A DNA stretch of 64,000 nucleotides from Allodiplogaster sudhausi (GCA_945643635.1 CALZFC010000001.1:6054001-6118000); one strand, 5' to 3'. Counted from the first letter of the stretch, positions 14,401-24,529 are shown. The notes: generated by a model not told the origin, from the sequence alone. Made by a program: numbers and translations.

Positions 14401-16073
14401 TAACGAGATAGAGGAGTCCAGAAGGCTCTTTTGCTGACCGTGTGAAACATCTGGCTTGGCAATACCTAAACCATCGCCAAATACAAAACGAACTGCAGGG
14501 AATATCCCTCAATGACCTATACGCGAAGGCAAATAAATTACGGAATTAAGCAAAATGATTGTTGTATTCGTGTTGCTCATGCTAGTAAACCCCCCTGGAG
14601 TGAACAATTGAAAAGTGAGGAACGTTACTGATAATAGAAGATATTCTTTTACTCAGTGAATCAGCATATGGATCTTCTTTTTCAACAGTGAAATAAGCTT
14701 ATCTTTGATCTTACAATGCTCTGGCAACTTCCACTGTTGCCGCTCGCATCGTGCGGTGTAGCGGATCATGACGTCACCGGGCATCCAGTAGACGTCGACT
14801 CGGCCAATGTACAAGGTGGCTTGCGGAACTATCACCGCCGCCGGACTCCCGGGAAGAAGAGCGGCATTCAACAGTTTTTGTAGGTCGGATTTCTCACAGC
14901 GACAGGCTCAATAATTACTTATGATTAAACTAAATGTGCTCAAATGACGGTAATTGATTTTGAACTGATTTAATAAAGAAAAAAATATTCCTAAATAAAT
15001 AAATAAATTACGCGTAAATATGATGATTCGAGTGCTTCATAGATGTACATATTTCACATCAAATGGAAATTTCCATGGAATTGCACATGAAAAAGAAAGC
15101 CGAAGATATATATGTAGCTCGGCTAACTGTAGCAGAGCTTGTCGTAAACATATAAAGCGTATCCATATACGTTGTAGACGACTGGACACGGGCATCCACT
15201 GCGCGCTGATGAAAAAATATTTGAACAGTTAATAAATAAAAAAAGGTTTCATGGCTTAAATTTTAATCGTTATGAAAAGATATATAAAAAAATTTTATAA
15301 TTCATGAATTTTGTTTTAAAAACATTTGAACACGTTAAATAGGAGGGATGGCATCGCGATAGGAATTCCAAATTCCGAATCCACGCACTATTTCTCCTCC
15401 GAATTCTGAATTCTGGTATGAAATGTTTTTATTCCGATACACCCCTTATGCAAGTGGCTTAGTATTGATTAAAGGTGGCCGACGTACATGGAGCCTAAAG
15501 TCTACTTTACGGTCTCTTGAAGCTTACGGTAATTTTTAGGGTTCCTGAAATGTCTTTTAACATCACGACGCACCCGGAGTCCGGTTCATGTTTTCGGCAT
15601 AGGAGCAGCGGCCCTCGCCGCACACGCACGTATAATTGCCCTCGAGATTCATGCACGTCGAGAGCTGGTCGCATATCGCGAGATTCTCGGCGCATTCGTC
15701 GATATCTCAATAATTGGACGACAGAATACGAATGAACAAACTGTTTACTGTTTGATTTCTCCCTTTGAGCATTTTGCGAAATCGCTTCAAAACCATTAAA
15801 ATATCTTACTAAAAATAAAGCACCTTAGTTAAATTTTAGTTTGCACATAATAATAAGAATAAAAATAAAAGTAATATGTATGATTTTGTGTGCTAATTGC
15901 AAGTTGGCACATTGGTAACATATGATCAGCGATTTGTACCGATACACGTGACGCCATCAAAGCGGAAGCCGACTTTGCATGCACACGTGTACTTTGGCAC
16001 GCGCCAGGTTAGCTGGCCGTGAATGCAAGGGTCTGGAAATAAGGAAGCGCCGTATTCTCTTTTTTCTCGTACT

Positions 16074-16108
<35 letters not shown>

Positions 16109-17693
16109 TGAATTATTTAAAAATATATATAATTTTAAGAGTTTGAATGCATTTCGTATATCTGTCTCTTGGAAATGCCTATGACATAGACCAGAGACTT
16201 TCGGAATCATATTCATCACTGTAATCTTTCCAATAAATCTTTTTCACTGTTACGACATTAACATTGAAACTGCTTGTTGAAATAAGTTAATAAATAAGTA
16301 AATAAATAAGTAAATAGATAAATTAATTAATTCATTCATTAATAAGCAAATAAATGAATAAACAAACAAACAAATAGATAAAAAAAGTGTTATAATAAAA
16401 GAACAGCACTTCTGCCAATAGTAACTCACTGACCGTGCGGCATCCAGAATGAACAATTTGGCAGCTCAGAAAGCGTTCCGTTCGGGAAGCAAAAGGGCGT
16501 GAATAACGCGGTCGGCCTCGTGTTCTGCATGCACGTGAAGTTTGCCGTTTCGTTAATGTTGACATACTCGTCGGTCCATACGACGTAGTTGCCCGTTGGC
16601 AAGTAGCAGCGTCTTGCTGTGTCGTTCAAATTATTTCCTTTTTATCCTTAATTTTTATTTATAACTTTTTTTATTATAAGATCGGCAATTTCCACATCAC
16701 TGTTTACACATTAACTTCGAAATCTTCGAAAACAATATAGCAGTTTGATGCAATGTATTTATATCAAAGTTGTTAAAAAAAGAACCCAATTGTTATATAT
16801 ACATACATATTGATATGTCTATCTTTGAACAATTACTATAGAGAGAAATTTCACGCCATACCTAATTCGAGAAGCTTCTCGTTGAAGAAGATCCATCGCC
16901 CGCCGGTGCCGTCTTTTGCGCAGCGGCGTGCGTTGCAAAAGGCGATGACGCGCCATTCCTCATCGTGTTCGTGCCCTTGATTTTTTTCTTTTGTTTCTCC
17001 TTTTTTCTGTTTTCTGACACTAAAAAATAAAACGGGAAAACCTCGTCTCTGTTCCTTTTATTTAAAAAATAAAACACTTACAATTAGCCATTGAATGAAT
17101 TACAAGCTTTTCAATAACACAAAAGCTTTACCAGGTATGCTGAATTCAGCTCGACCGCCGTGCAAATTGCTGCCGTTAACCACGCGCTCCAGGTCAAGAT
17201 ACTGTGGTTCCTTCTCGCATTTGCATTCTGCAAGATTGAAAGAGTCGGAAACCTAATAACAAGGAATTGTCATGGCTAGAATTGATCATGCCATATGTTC
17301 GATATTTTAAATGACAATGGCCTAAATATAGAAAAATTTAGAAGTTTGAAATGAAAATTGCGAGAACAAACGTGTGCCACAGTTGACTGGCGGTGTCCAC
17401 TCGCGTGTCGTGCCAACGCAGACCGAGCGAAGCAGCAACGGCTCCTCGTCGGCTCCATCGGCTGTGTCCACGTACGGACTGGTGAATCCGTCGTTGCACG
17501 CGTACTCGATGACGTCACCGCTGTTGTAGCCACCGACCGAGCGAATGCGCACGCGTCGCAGGTCGCGTGGCAGCGCGCAAATGTACGCGGCGCTACGGTC
17601 GTCTCAAGTATCAAGCAGACTTGTCACGTATTTATTTTTTTCGTAGATCGATATCAAATTGAAAACAAAATAATCTACTAACTATGTACATAC

Positions 17694-17746
<53 letters not shown>

Positions 17747-19348
17747 ATGTACATACGATTGTGGGTTGTCAGGGGCACACCCACACTAAAAAAAAGAAGA
17801 ATAAAAAGAAAGAAAAAGAAACCTCGTCTCGTCTTGTCAAACGAGTTGGCGTGATGCGACTCAGCCGCCGCTTCATCGCTGCCGTCCGCGCAGTCGATGA
17901 CGCCGTCGCGGACGGCCGACCGTGGAATACAGCGCGTCCTATCGCCGCAGCGGAATTCGTCTTAAAGCAGCGGAAGGAAAATAAATATATAAAAAACTAA
18001 ATGCCTAGGAAACTAATGGTAAGAAAAAGAAATACTATTTGAGGACATAAAAATGTCTCGTTATTAATATTCTATGTATATCTACAGAAATTTGACGTAA
18101 CATAAAAATAGCATTACTCATTTTAATTGGCAGTGTATATACGTCAAAAATTATTCTTGATACGATAAAGTAATTATAATATAAAAAAAGTTTTAGTTCA
18201 CCATCGCGACAAGCGAACGTCTGGCAGAGTGGCCGGAGGTGCGCGGCGCAGCTCTCGAGGCGCCAGCCACCAGTCGTGCTACTCACAGGCGCCGATCTAT
18301 CAATCTCGTACGCGACGCACCACGTCGACGCGTTGCGGTCGCGTGGCGGCTCGAGCGGCCGCCAGAGCGGATTGTACATCGATGTCAGGCGACCCTATTT
18401 TTATCTATTTTTATTATAATGTATTCATTTATTATTCTACTCTAAACATCTTTGCCAGATTAATTTCTTATTATCTTTAATATTGTTAAAATTTGTTATA
18501 TTAGACGTGCAGAACTCAACTTAAAATTTTGTAAAGCTTGTTTGAATATCGATTTTATCTATACCTGAATGGTTGCGAGGGCGGTCGTGTTCTCCGTGCG
18601 ATATGCCGTCCAGAAGGGGCCGTCCTGCGGCAGAAGAAATGCTGGCAGAAGTCGGCCGGAGAGCCATCCGAGCAGCGAAAGGGGCACACTTGCACTGGAA
18701 GGAGAGGGAGAGAGAGTAGGAGACAAATAAAGAAGAGATGCCGACATGACGACAGAATGGAAAGAGCAAAAGTGAGAAAGGGTGGAAAGGTAGAGGGTTC
18801 AGTTTTATTCAGGAATTGAAAGAGAAATTTATGTATTAACATATGTGTGCATTTATCCAACCTCTCAGCGCACGCGTCGCTTGCTGCCGACCAGGCGAGC
18901 TCGCGCTCACGCAAATGTTCCCGACCGCTGTCCAGCCTTGGTAGAAAGAAAACTCGTAAAGCTTGTTTTAGAGGACTGCAATCACCTAAAAAAATGTTGT
19001 TCATGAATTTTTAAAATGTCGCATCATTCGCGTGAGCCCTTTTCCAGTTTTCGAAATAGCGCATAAGAAGGAGAGTGCCTTATCGCAGGGCAGACGCGGA
19101 GGTTCCAAATTATTTTTCTGCGTTCGCCCTCCTTTAAACATTTATTTTTCAAAAAAATTCTTTATAGTCTTAATGGATGGTATACAAATCTTGTACACAA
19201 TTAATAAACGTACGAAACCTTGTCCTATCAGCCCATTGCAAGTGTAGTTGATGCGATTGTCGTCAGCGATGAAGTAGTAGATGTCGGAGGCGAATGAAAG
19301 ACGCCCGAGAACCGCGACAATCAAGGAGGCGAGACGAATGCTTTCCAT
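1194..19348 (-). CDS. Uninflatable/SVEP1-like giant single-pass membrane protein (whole gene)
   Basis: A many-exon gene read right to left. The start ATG at 19,346-19,348 opens a signal peptide (MESIRLASLIVAVLG). Domains in order are a C-type lectin domain over three exons, an LDL-receptor class A domain, sushi/CCP modules, EGF (one calcium-binding), more sushi, a long run of EGF-like exons, a pentraxin/LamG domain, an HYR domain, sushi-like exons, ephrin-receptor-like (GCC2/GCC3) Cys repeats, one transmembrane helix and a short cytoplasmic tail ending ...NPSYDDNDDLISFD and a stop at 1,194-1,196. Reading phase was checked across the first six exons and is consistent. The order matches Drosophila Uninflatable, an apical epithelial membrane protein linked to tracheal growth and Notch signalling; SVEP1 shares most modules. 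The homology call is established knowledge plus my reading; function in this organism is inferred. I see no frameshift in the exons inspected. Confidence 0.85.
2425..2500 (+). repeat. tRNA-like (possible SINE) segment in a tail intron
   Basis: GGCGTTAGCCTAGTGGTTAA resembles a pol III A box, and 43 bases on 'ccgggttcagcg' resembles a B box. It occupies most of the intron after the TM exon, antisense to the gene. The cloverleaf does not close well, so a tRNA-derived SINE fragment is likelier than a tRNA gene. Confidence 0.35.
2498..2600 (-). CDS. Transmembrane exon
   Basis: The frame reads PPILAWLMILLIVAGCFLIV then TAIVAAIYLNRKR. This is a single strongly hydrophobic helix followed by a basic stop-transfer stretch, ending at a consensus GTGAGT donor. 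It fixes the topology: a large ectodomain outside and a tail inside. There is no 7TM region, so this is not an adhesion GPCR. Confidence 0.85.
2880..4545 (-). CDS. Ephrin-receptor-like (GCC2/GCC3) Cys-rich repeats
   Basis: Several exons encode the CxxGTxxxxxxCxxCPxxTYxxxxxxxxCxxCPxG repeat. The clearest is about 4,400-4,545 (CPLGTFGSKGSCTLCPVDTY, CKACPDGFITG). Others are 4,045-4,185 (CVDCGIGHYNDKSGQTQCPF), 3,828-3,915 (CVDICGPGMGMDENFMCHPC), 3,600-3,655 (FKCLPCVQG), 3,170-3,285 (GDHCIRCQPGT) and 2,885-3,085 (CIPCSPGQEVLYATC, PTCPAGSYC). This module lies next to the membrane in Uninflatable-type proteins. Confidence 0.8.
4785..5620 (-). CDS. Sushi-like exons downstream of HYR
   Basis: At about 5,515-5,620 the frame reads CSTELSVVGVGTAMEASFKC then YPLSVPDFFTC. 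At about 5,215-5,410 it reads LFLPSCGSTIPATKQVACAV then CDDGGTLVFEES. At about 4,785-4,900 it reads CPFGRLDVVYKCDNPDYPFS then GERC. The 'vxYkCdxPdYPfs..xxxC' pattern recurs in the first and last, suggesting one repeated CCP-related module. Exon borders in 4,900-5,200 are uncertain. Confidence 0.55.
5860..6330 (-). CDS. HYR (hyalin repeat) domain exons
   Basis: The first exon reads IPPVAVTCPSDFIVTAKPAS then NLTIVTWKEPTFVDN. The second reads GEFNIVYLAADAAGNTATCA then FNVFVQPFAC. These are the start (DxxPPxxxCP) and end (Y.A.DaAGNxAxCxFxVxV) signatures of the immunoglobulin-like HYR domain, separated by a short intron (about 6,045-6,160). Confidence 0.85.
6465..9260 (-). CDS. Pentraxin/LamG domain, split by a palindrome-bearing intron
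   Basis: The first half is at about 9,138-9,250 (SVSICSWLRWQPATLAAV). The second exon at about 6,790-6,975 reads FCLVYEGGRWRVAVNGV, GARIQLAPSLDSS and FVGELNHIEARL. The third, from about 6,672 down, reads YPRALSKDEISRMAFDCSS. The strand pattern (cxLVYExGxWRVxVxG, xFxGELxxixxrl, YxRALSxdEIxrMAxdC) is that of pentraxin/LamG jelly rolls in Uninflatable and SVEP1. The 2.1-kb intron between exon halves is almost filled by the foldback element. Confidence 0.75.
7072..8870. repeat. Long foldback (palindromic) element, arms about 860 bp
   Basis: The left arm (7,072 to about 7,928) is repeated in reverse complement from about 8,001 to 8,870, apparently well over 90 percent identical, with a short, partly palindromic centre ('ttggaatattcc...aatattccaa'). 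Both ends read tccat(g)tacatatgacgcg. Each arm holds a mirrored 94-codon open frame (7,382-7,666 plus; 8,264-8,548 minus) and two direct copies of a motif around 'cgactgcgaaaaccagcg'. The twin frames probably reflect arm similarity rather than a gene. The element lies in the pentraxin-domain intron. I see no transposase frame and no obvious target-site duplication, so it is best called a nonautonomous foldback-type transposon. Confidence 0.85.
9470..9645 (-). pseudogene. Fragment related to the serpentine-receptor gene, inside an intron
   Basis: The order 'gcgcgaaagcatgtgatta..agaaacacgac..attacggtttgagctttgtgctcctataaagttct' matches 20,345-20,440 ('gcgagaaagcatgtgatttagag..ttaggcttgagtttcgtgctcctttaatgttct'). 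It lies on the same strand as the receptor gene but within an intron of the large membrane-protein gene, between its EGF and pentraxin exons. It looks like a third, short trace of receptor-gene duplication. Confidence 0.5.
9845..13665 (-). CDS. Long run of EGF-like exons
   Basis: About a dozen short exons encode Cys-rich EGF-like pieces. Among them are DACQKLGC..CEDVGLAKCICN (13,555-13,655), GFYGDFCEF (13,385-13,440), LQHCTKRGEVCTML (12,505-12,600), CGCMNNTQPSW..CETLHYPD..GFNCLC (12,120-12,300), GENCDVTLDECQD (11,885-11,945), NNYCMDGSRC..IRCDC (11,560-11,665), GFTGARCEE..CVDIGPGDWTCVC (11,240-11,395), DDCRHYEDFCLNGGRC (11,025-11,135), GIRCSKPFEEYRHSLCDC (10,835-10,895), RCFCEENYKDYYKGERC (10,530-10,655), HCAFSPCFPAGGKC..YACEC (10,172-10,262) and GFTGAMCEQATDAC..CKCTLEW (9,845-10,010). 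Such repeats usually mediate extended extracellular protein contacts. Exact exon edges were not all resolved, and two weak exons (12,935-12,990; 13,200-13,270) are less certain. Confidence 0.75.
11407..11447. repeat. (TA)n microsatellite in EGF-region intron
   Basis: A near-perfect run of TA dinucleotides, followed by the tacatatgtatgtacatatg motif that recurs across the window. Confidence 0.9.
13905..14875 (-). CDS. Sushi-like exons (source of the 46-47 kb duplicate)
   Basis: At about 14,697-14,875 the frame reads PGSPAAVIVPQATLYIGRVD then VYWMPGDVMIRYTARC and QQWKLPEHC. At about 13,905-14,102 it reads CNTTLQHGWKASRVAYAP then FERMELNCTLVDGDRPPVDV and SLLPACAPE. Both are CCP-like. These exons plus the EGF-CA exon at 15.6 kb recur on the opposite strand at 45.6-47.0 kb. 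Confidence 0.7.
15600..16035 (-). CDS. Two EGF-like exons, one calcium-binding
   Basis: At about 15,932-16,035 the frame reads PCIHGQLTWRVPKYTCACKV then GFRFDGVTC, an EGF-like end. At about 15,600-15,707 it reads DIDECAENLAICDQLSTCMN, then LEGNYTCVCGEG, a textbook EGF-CA start (DxDEC). A CT/AG microsatellite (16,077-16,105) lies just 5' on the coding strand. Confidence 0.75.
16430..17230 (-). CDS. Exons encoding two further sushi-like modules
   Basis: Three exons are read here: about 17,147-17,229 (ECKCEKEPQYLDLERVVNGS, then NLHGGRAEFSIP), about 16,862-16,985 (EEWRVIAFCNARRC..GRWIFFNEKLLELG) and about 16,430-16,620 (RCYLPTGNYVVW..ETANFTCMQ..FCFPNGTLSELPNC). The last is a clear CCP half with the C-x-LP...C pattern. 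The introns carry AT-rich sequence and TAAA-type repeats (16,280-16,390). Confidence 0.65.
17372..17602 (-). CDS. Exon 6: sushi (CCP) domain
   Basis: One exon encodes a full sushi module: ICALP..RRVRIRSVGGYNSG, then DVIEYACNDGF, then SVCVGTTREWTPPVNC. The four-cysteine pattern and W-x-P-P-x-C ending are typical of complement control modules. The entry phase matches exon 5. Confidence 0.8.
17694..17742. repeat. (TA)n microsatellite beside the LDLa exon
   Basis: An alternating TA tract flanked by imperfect palindromic tatgtacata-type sequence, in the intron between the LDLa exon and the next sushi exon. Confidence 0.9.
17823..17960 (-). CDS. Exon 5: LDL-receptor class A domain
   Basis: The frame reads DEFRCGDRTRCIPRSAVRDG followed by VIDCADGSDE, which carries the calcium-binding DCxDGSDE signature of LDLa modules. 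The exon enters and leaves in phase 1, so it could be shuffled without changing frame. A first cysteine upstream is supplied by FACRDG at the end of exon 4. Confidence 0.85.
18202..18985 (-). CDS. Exons 2-4: C-type lectin-like domain
   Basis: The exons are 18,862-18,985, 18,565-18,694 and 18,202-18,394, joined in phase 1, 2, then 0. Hallmarks of a C-type lectin fold are WSAASDACAES near the first helix, GPFWTAYR for the 'W-G' strand, and the C-terminal block WCVAYE..GGWRLESC..LRPLC with two disulfide cysteines. The EPN/WND calcium-sugar motif is not visible, so sugar binding is doubtful. This is the most N-terminal module, as in Uninflatable. Confidence 0.8.
19030..19135 (-). mobile_element. 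Degenerate copy of the TTAA MITE
   Basis: Read left to right it carries 'gaaatagcgc..', 'cagggcagacgcgg', 'attatttttc..cg' and ends 'cgccctcctttaaa'. This is the reverse complement of the right order in the intact element at 45,235-45,414. The other terminal repeat is not recognisable. It lies in the first intron of the large membrane-protein gene. Confidence 0.6.
19219..19348 (-). CDS. Exon 1: signal peptide
   Basis: The ATG at 19,348 opens a charged start, a hydrophobic core (LASLIVAVLG) and a likely cleavage near SFAS-D. In-frame methionines lie further upstream, but this one gives the canonical signal peptide. The exon leaves in phase 1 through the donor G^GTTTCG at 19,219, which fits the next exon. 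A stronger-looking GTACGT donor four bases on would put exon 2 out of frame. Confidence 0.7.
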
Positions 19349-20003
19349 GGCATTACATCGGCGACAGCTGCTTTTTATGTCACGCTGCATGCAGACCAAT
19401 GTCACGTCATTGAGAACATTGCGGCTATATTGTCTCATTGACAATATCACCGTTATGGTTTTCGAACAACAAATCAGCATTGCTGGAGGTACGAAAAAAC
19501 ACAAATAAAACAATAAAACAATGATACATTCACATAACGAGAATAGATGTCATTTAGTCACATGGAATGAATAACCTGACAAGCAGCAATAATGTGCCAC
19601 GCAATAGTGCATTTGGTACGCGCCCGTCATCCTTCTGATAAGAGATCTCTTTCGCTCTCTGTCCCTCTTATTCTTTCACTTTCTATCCTTCTGCCTTCTT
19701 TCGTTCACTTTTATGTTCCTCTGTTTCTCTCTCTCTCTCTTCCTTTAACGTTTCCCCTCGCATTTCACTGTCTCGCAATGTATTCTCAACCGACAACGTC
19801 CATAACTATTTACAAGTCATATCTCCCAGTTCTCTGCCACTCCCTATATATATAATTTCCGCTAGTCCATGTTGATCATGTTCCTCCAAAAACTCTCTTC
19901 TTGTGCCAAAATGACATTGTACTTATAAATTTGAGATGTAAAACAAGTCAACACTGATTATTTTAAGACATAATTTCTGGTCGTCTGTCTTTAATCGCAT
20001 TGT

Positions 20004-22873
20004 TCAGTTTGCAAATGAAGGTTGAGTAGTACATACTGTGATGACAAAGAAGAATTGGGAAGGGCAAAATGATGGAATGATGTTTTTTATCTTGGCGTAA
20101 TGGTCGCTGTCCGCCGAGCAGTTGCTGCCGTTAGGGTGACTTCGACGTTCACCAGACGGGAAGCACCGCAGAAACTACAGCAACCGAGAATGGCGCAGAG
20201 AGAATGACTGCCCGCGATGACGTCACGGCGCAGACGATGAGAGAAGGCGATGAAGCACCTCAAATGAATGCTATTTTATTAGCTCTGATGTTTTAGTCAT
20301 TTTCAGACAAAAACCTGAATCTTTTATTTGCACCCTTTTGCCTAAAACAATGCGAGAAAGCATGTGATTTAGAGAGACAATGATCGGAAAAATTCAAAGA
20401 GATTAGGCTTGAGTTTCGTGCTCCTTTAATGTTCTTTGCATAATAATTAGAAGAAGGCTCGCACCAAAACGGCGCGACACATGACAGGCAGTTGAGAGTG
20501 GGCAGAACATACGCAATCATGAAGACGTTTCCGGCAGCAAATGAAAGTTTCTGGAGAGAAAAGTGCTTATTCAATTGATATCTTATTCTGCGTCTGTTAC
20601 ATTTTATTGTTTTAGCACTTTTATTTATGGATACTTCTCTGAAGATTTCATTTATTACTTAGCGTTTGTCTTTCAATTCAGTCTGTTGCAATGATATCTA
20701 CATGTATCTGAAAAGAAAGCTAAAAATTTATATGTGAAGGTACACAAGAGCACAGTCTATCATGCGGACATTTATTAATACACATATTTGCTGTTTATTT
20801 TTTAACTTCAAACTTTGGAATCATTTATTTTGAATCAGAAAGTGAGAAAAATTAACATCATTCAGAAAAAAGTGATTTTCTAACTTTGGTCAGATAATTT
20901 TTTGTCACTGATAAACGGGGAAAACACAAAATTGTCTACTTGCATAAAATAGTCTTTTTCCAAACAAAAAAAGTACCAACCGCTGACACGTAGTAGGCCA
21001 TGTAGGCAATAAATGACACAATTGTCGTGACGACCATTCCCTGTTCAACGGGCGCGCGTGCTTTTTGCACCTGGAAGGTTTGTCTTTTTCTCATGTCATT
21101 ATTTTGAGGTCTTTTATTTCTGGATATGTTTCATTACCTTTTCTTTGTAACTACATACATACATGGCTGTTTACTTCAATAGTCCTCTAGGAGGATGGGA
21201 AAAATGCAAGTTTGAACTTATTCAGAAATAACGCCGAACAAAGAACACGAGAAAACTGCAAAATAAAAATTTATGCATGTTAACCATACATACATGATGT
21301 GGATGTTTTATATTAGTTCTGATATATAATTATAATCTGTCTGCAAATATCTTTTCATCACGTTTTTCAGTAGCACATGAAAGTATTCAAAAGGATTGTC
21401 AGCAGTCATTTCAATTGTTCGCTGCGTTTGCGTTTCATCCCTTTCATCACAAGTTCCCCTGGGACGGAACGCCACTGCCAACCTTTGATCGAAGTCGATA
21501 GGTCACAATGACAAGAAGAACGTTGACAAAAAGAGTGAAAATAGAAATGGAAACAATGTAGATGGTTTGAAGAGTGCTGTACACCTGATGACATAAGATG
21601 ACTTCTTTGTTCGGAGTATACTCTGCTGATTGTGACAAGTTCAAAGTTAAAAAAAAAAACCAAAGTTTAAAAATAAAAGTAAACTTTTTTCACGAAATCA
21701 CGAGAACAATTAGATAAAATAGATTAAAAATGGATTTCAAACAATAAAAATTACTGTAGGTGGTGGCCACTTTGCGTAGTAAGCCCGATGGCCGTCGGCT
21801 GTTAAGAGTGGCGCGAATTGAAAGTCGAGAAAGATGTTCGGCAGGCCAGCGATAAATGGAAGAAAGAAAGTGAGCGCGAGCGATGCGTAGTACACATGGC
21901 GCTCGCCCTTAAATGAGCCAAAATTCGCATTTGAATTCGCGAATTTTTGCCTGGCACAAAACGAGATTTTTTCTACTTGCAAAATACAATCAGTCGTTAT
22001 GACTATTTCAAGGAAAATCAGTCTTATCGGATTAATTGTGCCACAGATAGGTGCAAGAAAACTCGTCAATTTGGCAGACCGTAATAAGCAGACTCTGTCG
22101 CGACGAGAGATTCAGTTGAAGGCAGACCATGACGAAGAGACGGTTGGCAGCGAGCGCGAGCACCGTTTGCAGCTGCGCGCACTGGGTCAGGGTGAAGAAG
22201 AAGAAGACGTATGACGTCAGCGAATGACGTGTCACAAACTCGTACCTTCATATAGGTATGTATGTAGTAATTGTCTGGGGTGTGGCGATAATTAATTAAG
22301 AGAAATCCCGAGGGAGCGAAGAAAAATTTGCTTCAACTATGCACACATATTTGCTCGTAATAACAGCCTAAATCGCAGGCTATATTTCTTTTCTTTTTTC
22401 TCTTATATTTATTAACAGCACAAAAGCAACACTCGGATATGGTACACAATTAGCAAAAGTGCATACAACCACGCAAACGATGGCCACGAGCAGAATTGTG
22501 TATCGGCGATCAGCTGGAGATACATCAAGAAGTCCTAGGTGGATAAGACACTTTACTCTTACGCAACAAAAGTATTGCCTGCCCCAACTTTACAGTGTAG
22601 ACTTTGATGCCATAGAGCTGCTCGAAACAAAAGAAAAAAAACAGTACAGTTTGCACGATAAGAATGTTTTGAACTTTACATATATTTAAAAAGTAGCTTT
22701 AACTAAAAAGTAACACCACTAACGATCCATCCGCTAATGACGACAAGTCGGAAGATGAGATTGGTCGCGTAAGCACGGGTGCGCAAGATGCGCGCGTAGA
22801 CATAGAGCGCCGGTGGAAAGGTCACGATGCCAGCGGCGATGAAGAAGCCAGAAGTCAGCCAGTCAACGAACAT
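20004..22873 (-). CDS. Seven-transmembrane serpentine receptor (multi-exon)
   Basis: The start ATG at 22,871-22,873 opens MFVDWLTSGFFIAAGIVTFP and PALYVYARIL (TM1). Later exons give SLTSYVFFFFTLTQC then LQTVLALAANRLFVMVCL (TM3 with an NRL-type motif, about 22,060-22,215), YASLALTFFLPFIAGLPNIF (TM4, about 21,760-21,900), IYIVSISIFTLFVNVLLVIV (TM5, about 21,480-21,605), VVTTIVSFIAYMAYYVSAV (TM6, about 20,985-21,070), VFMIAYVLPTLNCLS (TM7, about 20,470-20,550) and a Cys/Ser-rich tail ending near 20,004. The TM3 'aaNRLfvmv' in place of DRY resembles nematode Srx/Srsx-type chemoreceptors. Ligand unknown. The exon chain was not fully phase-checked, and the last exon is the weakest. Confidence 0.65.
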
Positions 22874-22879
22874 CCTTCT

Positions 22880-24100
22880 TGTCTCCGGCTTAGTGCTGCT
22901 TGAATCTTTTTTTTACTTTTTTTTTCTGTGAAAGTAAGTTAACTCGAATTTTTCTTAATTTTTGCTACTTTTCGTAATCATGCGAGTATTTTCTGGTAAA
23001 AGGAACATATTTTTTTCTTAGCGCTTATAAATGAAACAACTACTGCTAAGTCCAGGAAATGCCTAGCACCTTGAGTATATAATATTATACTCAAATACGC
23101 AGATTGTATGGACAATATGGCAAATGAATGAATTTGAAGAGGTCGTTGTATTTATTGTCAGAATATTTCTGGGCATTGTGACTGCTGCCTTTGTACATTG
23201 TAAAGAGTCAAAAAGTTTGCTTCGAGCAAAGGGCAGCAGAATGAATCTGTCATATTCGATTTATATCTATTTGTGAAAGATATAAAAGTCGTCGTTTGAA
23301 CTCTCTTAAAGATGTTGACGAAAATGAGAAGGAAAAACACGCACTGCAACGGGAAATTTTCTTCATGAAGCAATTCCATTCATACAAATAGAAAATAATT
23401 TACCAGTTGTAAAATGATTTATGTGTACATACATATGTCAGCGACTGTTGTTTCTCATAGAAATCGCAACAGCAAATGCCATTACAAATATGGCAAGCAA
23501 GGAATCCCAGGAGAAACAAAGTAATCATGGGAAAACAACATACATATGTTTGCATGACTTCTAATAGACATAGATTGATCTAATGGCCGAGCAGCACTTA
23601 ATGTGACAAACGAGGAAAAATAAGGAAGTAACTTTGTAAAATGAGGAAGTAAAATAAGGAAGTAACTCCAAGTTACTTTGTCTTTAGAAAATATTCGTCA
23701 AAACACAACTGTGGAGCAAAATGAATATATGAATGCAAATCCTTGCTTCCCAAGACATAAAATGTCGCATTAAACAATTGTGACACCCTCTTGAATAGTG
23801 TTTTAGACAATGGCGTTCTTATCTTTTTAAAGTATCTCAGTAAGTATTTTTTTATGGTATTCGAAACACAACAATAAAGTTTTTATGAGACTCGAGAAAG
23901 TAGAACGCGACTACTAATTTAATGTAGATGAAAGGAGTTAATGAATAAAGAAAGAGAGGCGTGTCCTTGCTGGTTGAAAATGGGAAAGTAAGCATATGTA
24001 TATTTAAAATTTTAAAATTGTGGCTTAATTTCAAGAGGCGAAGAAACATGGGTACGACAAATTCGCTCAGAATTTCGCTTTGCCCGGTCAAAAAGTCGGA
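22880..24100. other. Mostly unassigned intergenic stretch
   Basis: AT-rich sequence between the receptor gene and the exons at 24.2 kb. Minus-strand open stretches near 23,160-23,380 and 23,850-24,090 are hydrophobic but lack convincing splice context. A short imperfect repeat of 'aggaagtaactt' occurs at 23,620-23,680. I see no recognisable gene. Confidence 0.4.
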
Positions 24101-24166
24101 AGTTTGACATTAGGATATACATACGTATACATACGTATTAAACATGAAGGTTCTGCAAGGGCATAC

Positions 24167-24470
24167 CTCTTGTGTGAAGTATGCGACGATATTTCGGCGC
24201 TCCGAAGCGCAGCTGAAGAAGCTCGCTATTACATCCAAAGATGATGACCGTCATGCAAAGGATCGGTCTTTCGGCGTCGCCTGCAAAAAAAAAATTGCAC
24301 GGAATCGCCGAGTGTTTTTCCTGCATATTGTGAATTTTATTTTACTATACTATTTGTTTCATAACATACCGGAATAAAAAGTAAGACTATTTGAGATTCT
24401 CGCTGGAGTTCCGGTAATAGACGGAGACATGCGTCGTCAAACAGCTCGGAACTTGTGAGAAAAATTTTTT
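24167..24470 (-). CDS. Two unassigned exons
   Basis: One exon (24,167-24,280) has a strong pyrimidine-tract acceptor and a GTATGC donor and reads DAERPILCMTVIIFGCNSEL then LQLRFGAPKYRRILHTR. A second open stretch (about 24,371-24,452) reads ELFDDACLRLLPELQRESQI then VLLFIP before GTATGT. As drawn the two do not join in a common phase, so they may be a decayed gene or not adjacent in a transcript. I do not recognise the protein. Confidence 0.3.
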
Positions 24471-24529
24471 AACTTGCAGGAAGGTCTGCTCACGAAGTCG
24501 TTTCTTTCTATCACAAGGTCCAGAATGCA

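Noticed and set aside
1194..22873. Adhesion GPCR made by joining the large ectodomain to the 7TM exons
   Set aside because: The ectodomain gene has its own TM helix, tail and stop at the left end, while the 7TM gene lies upstream of its signal peptide with its own start.
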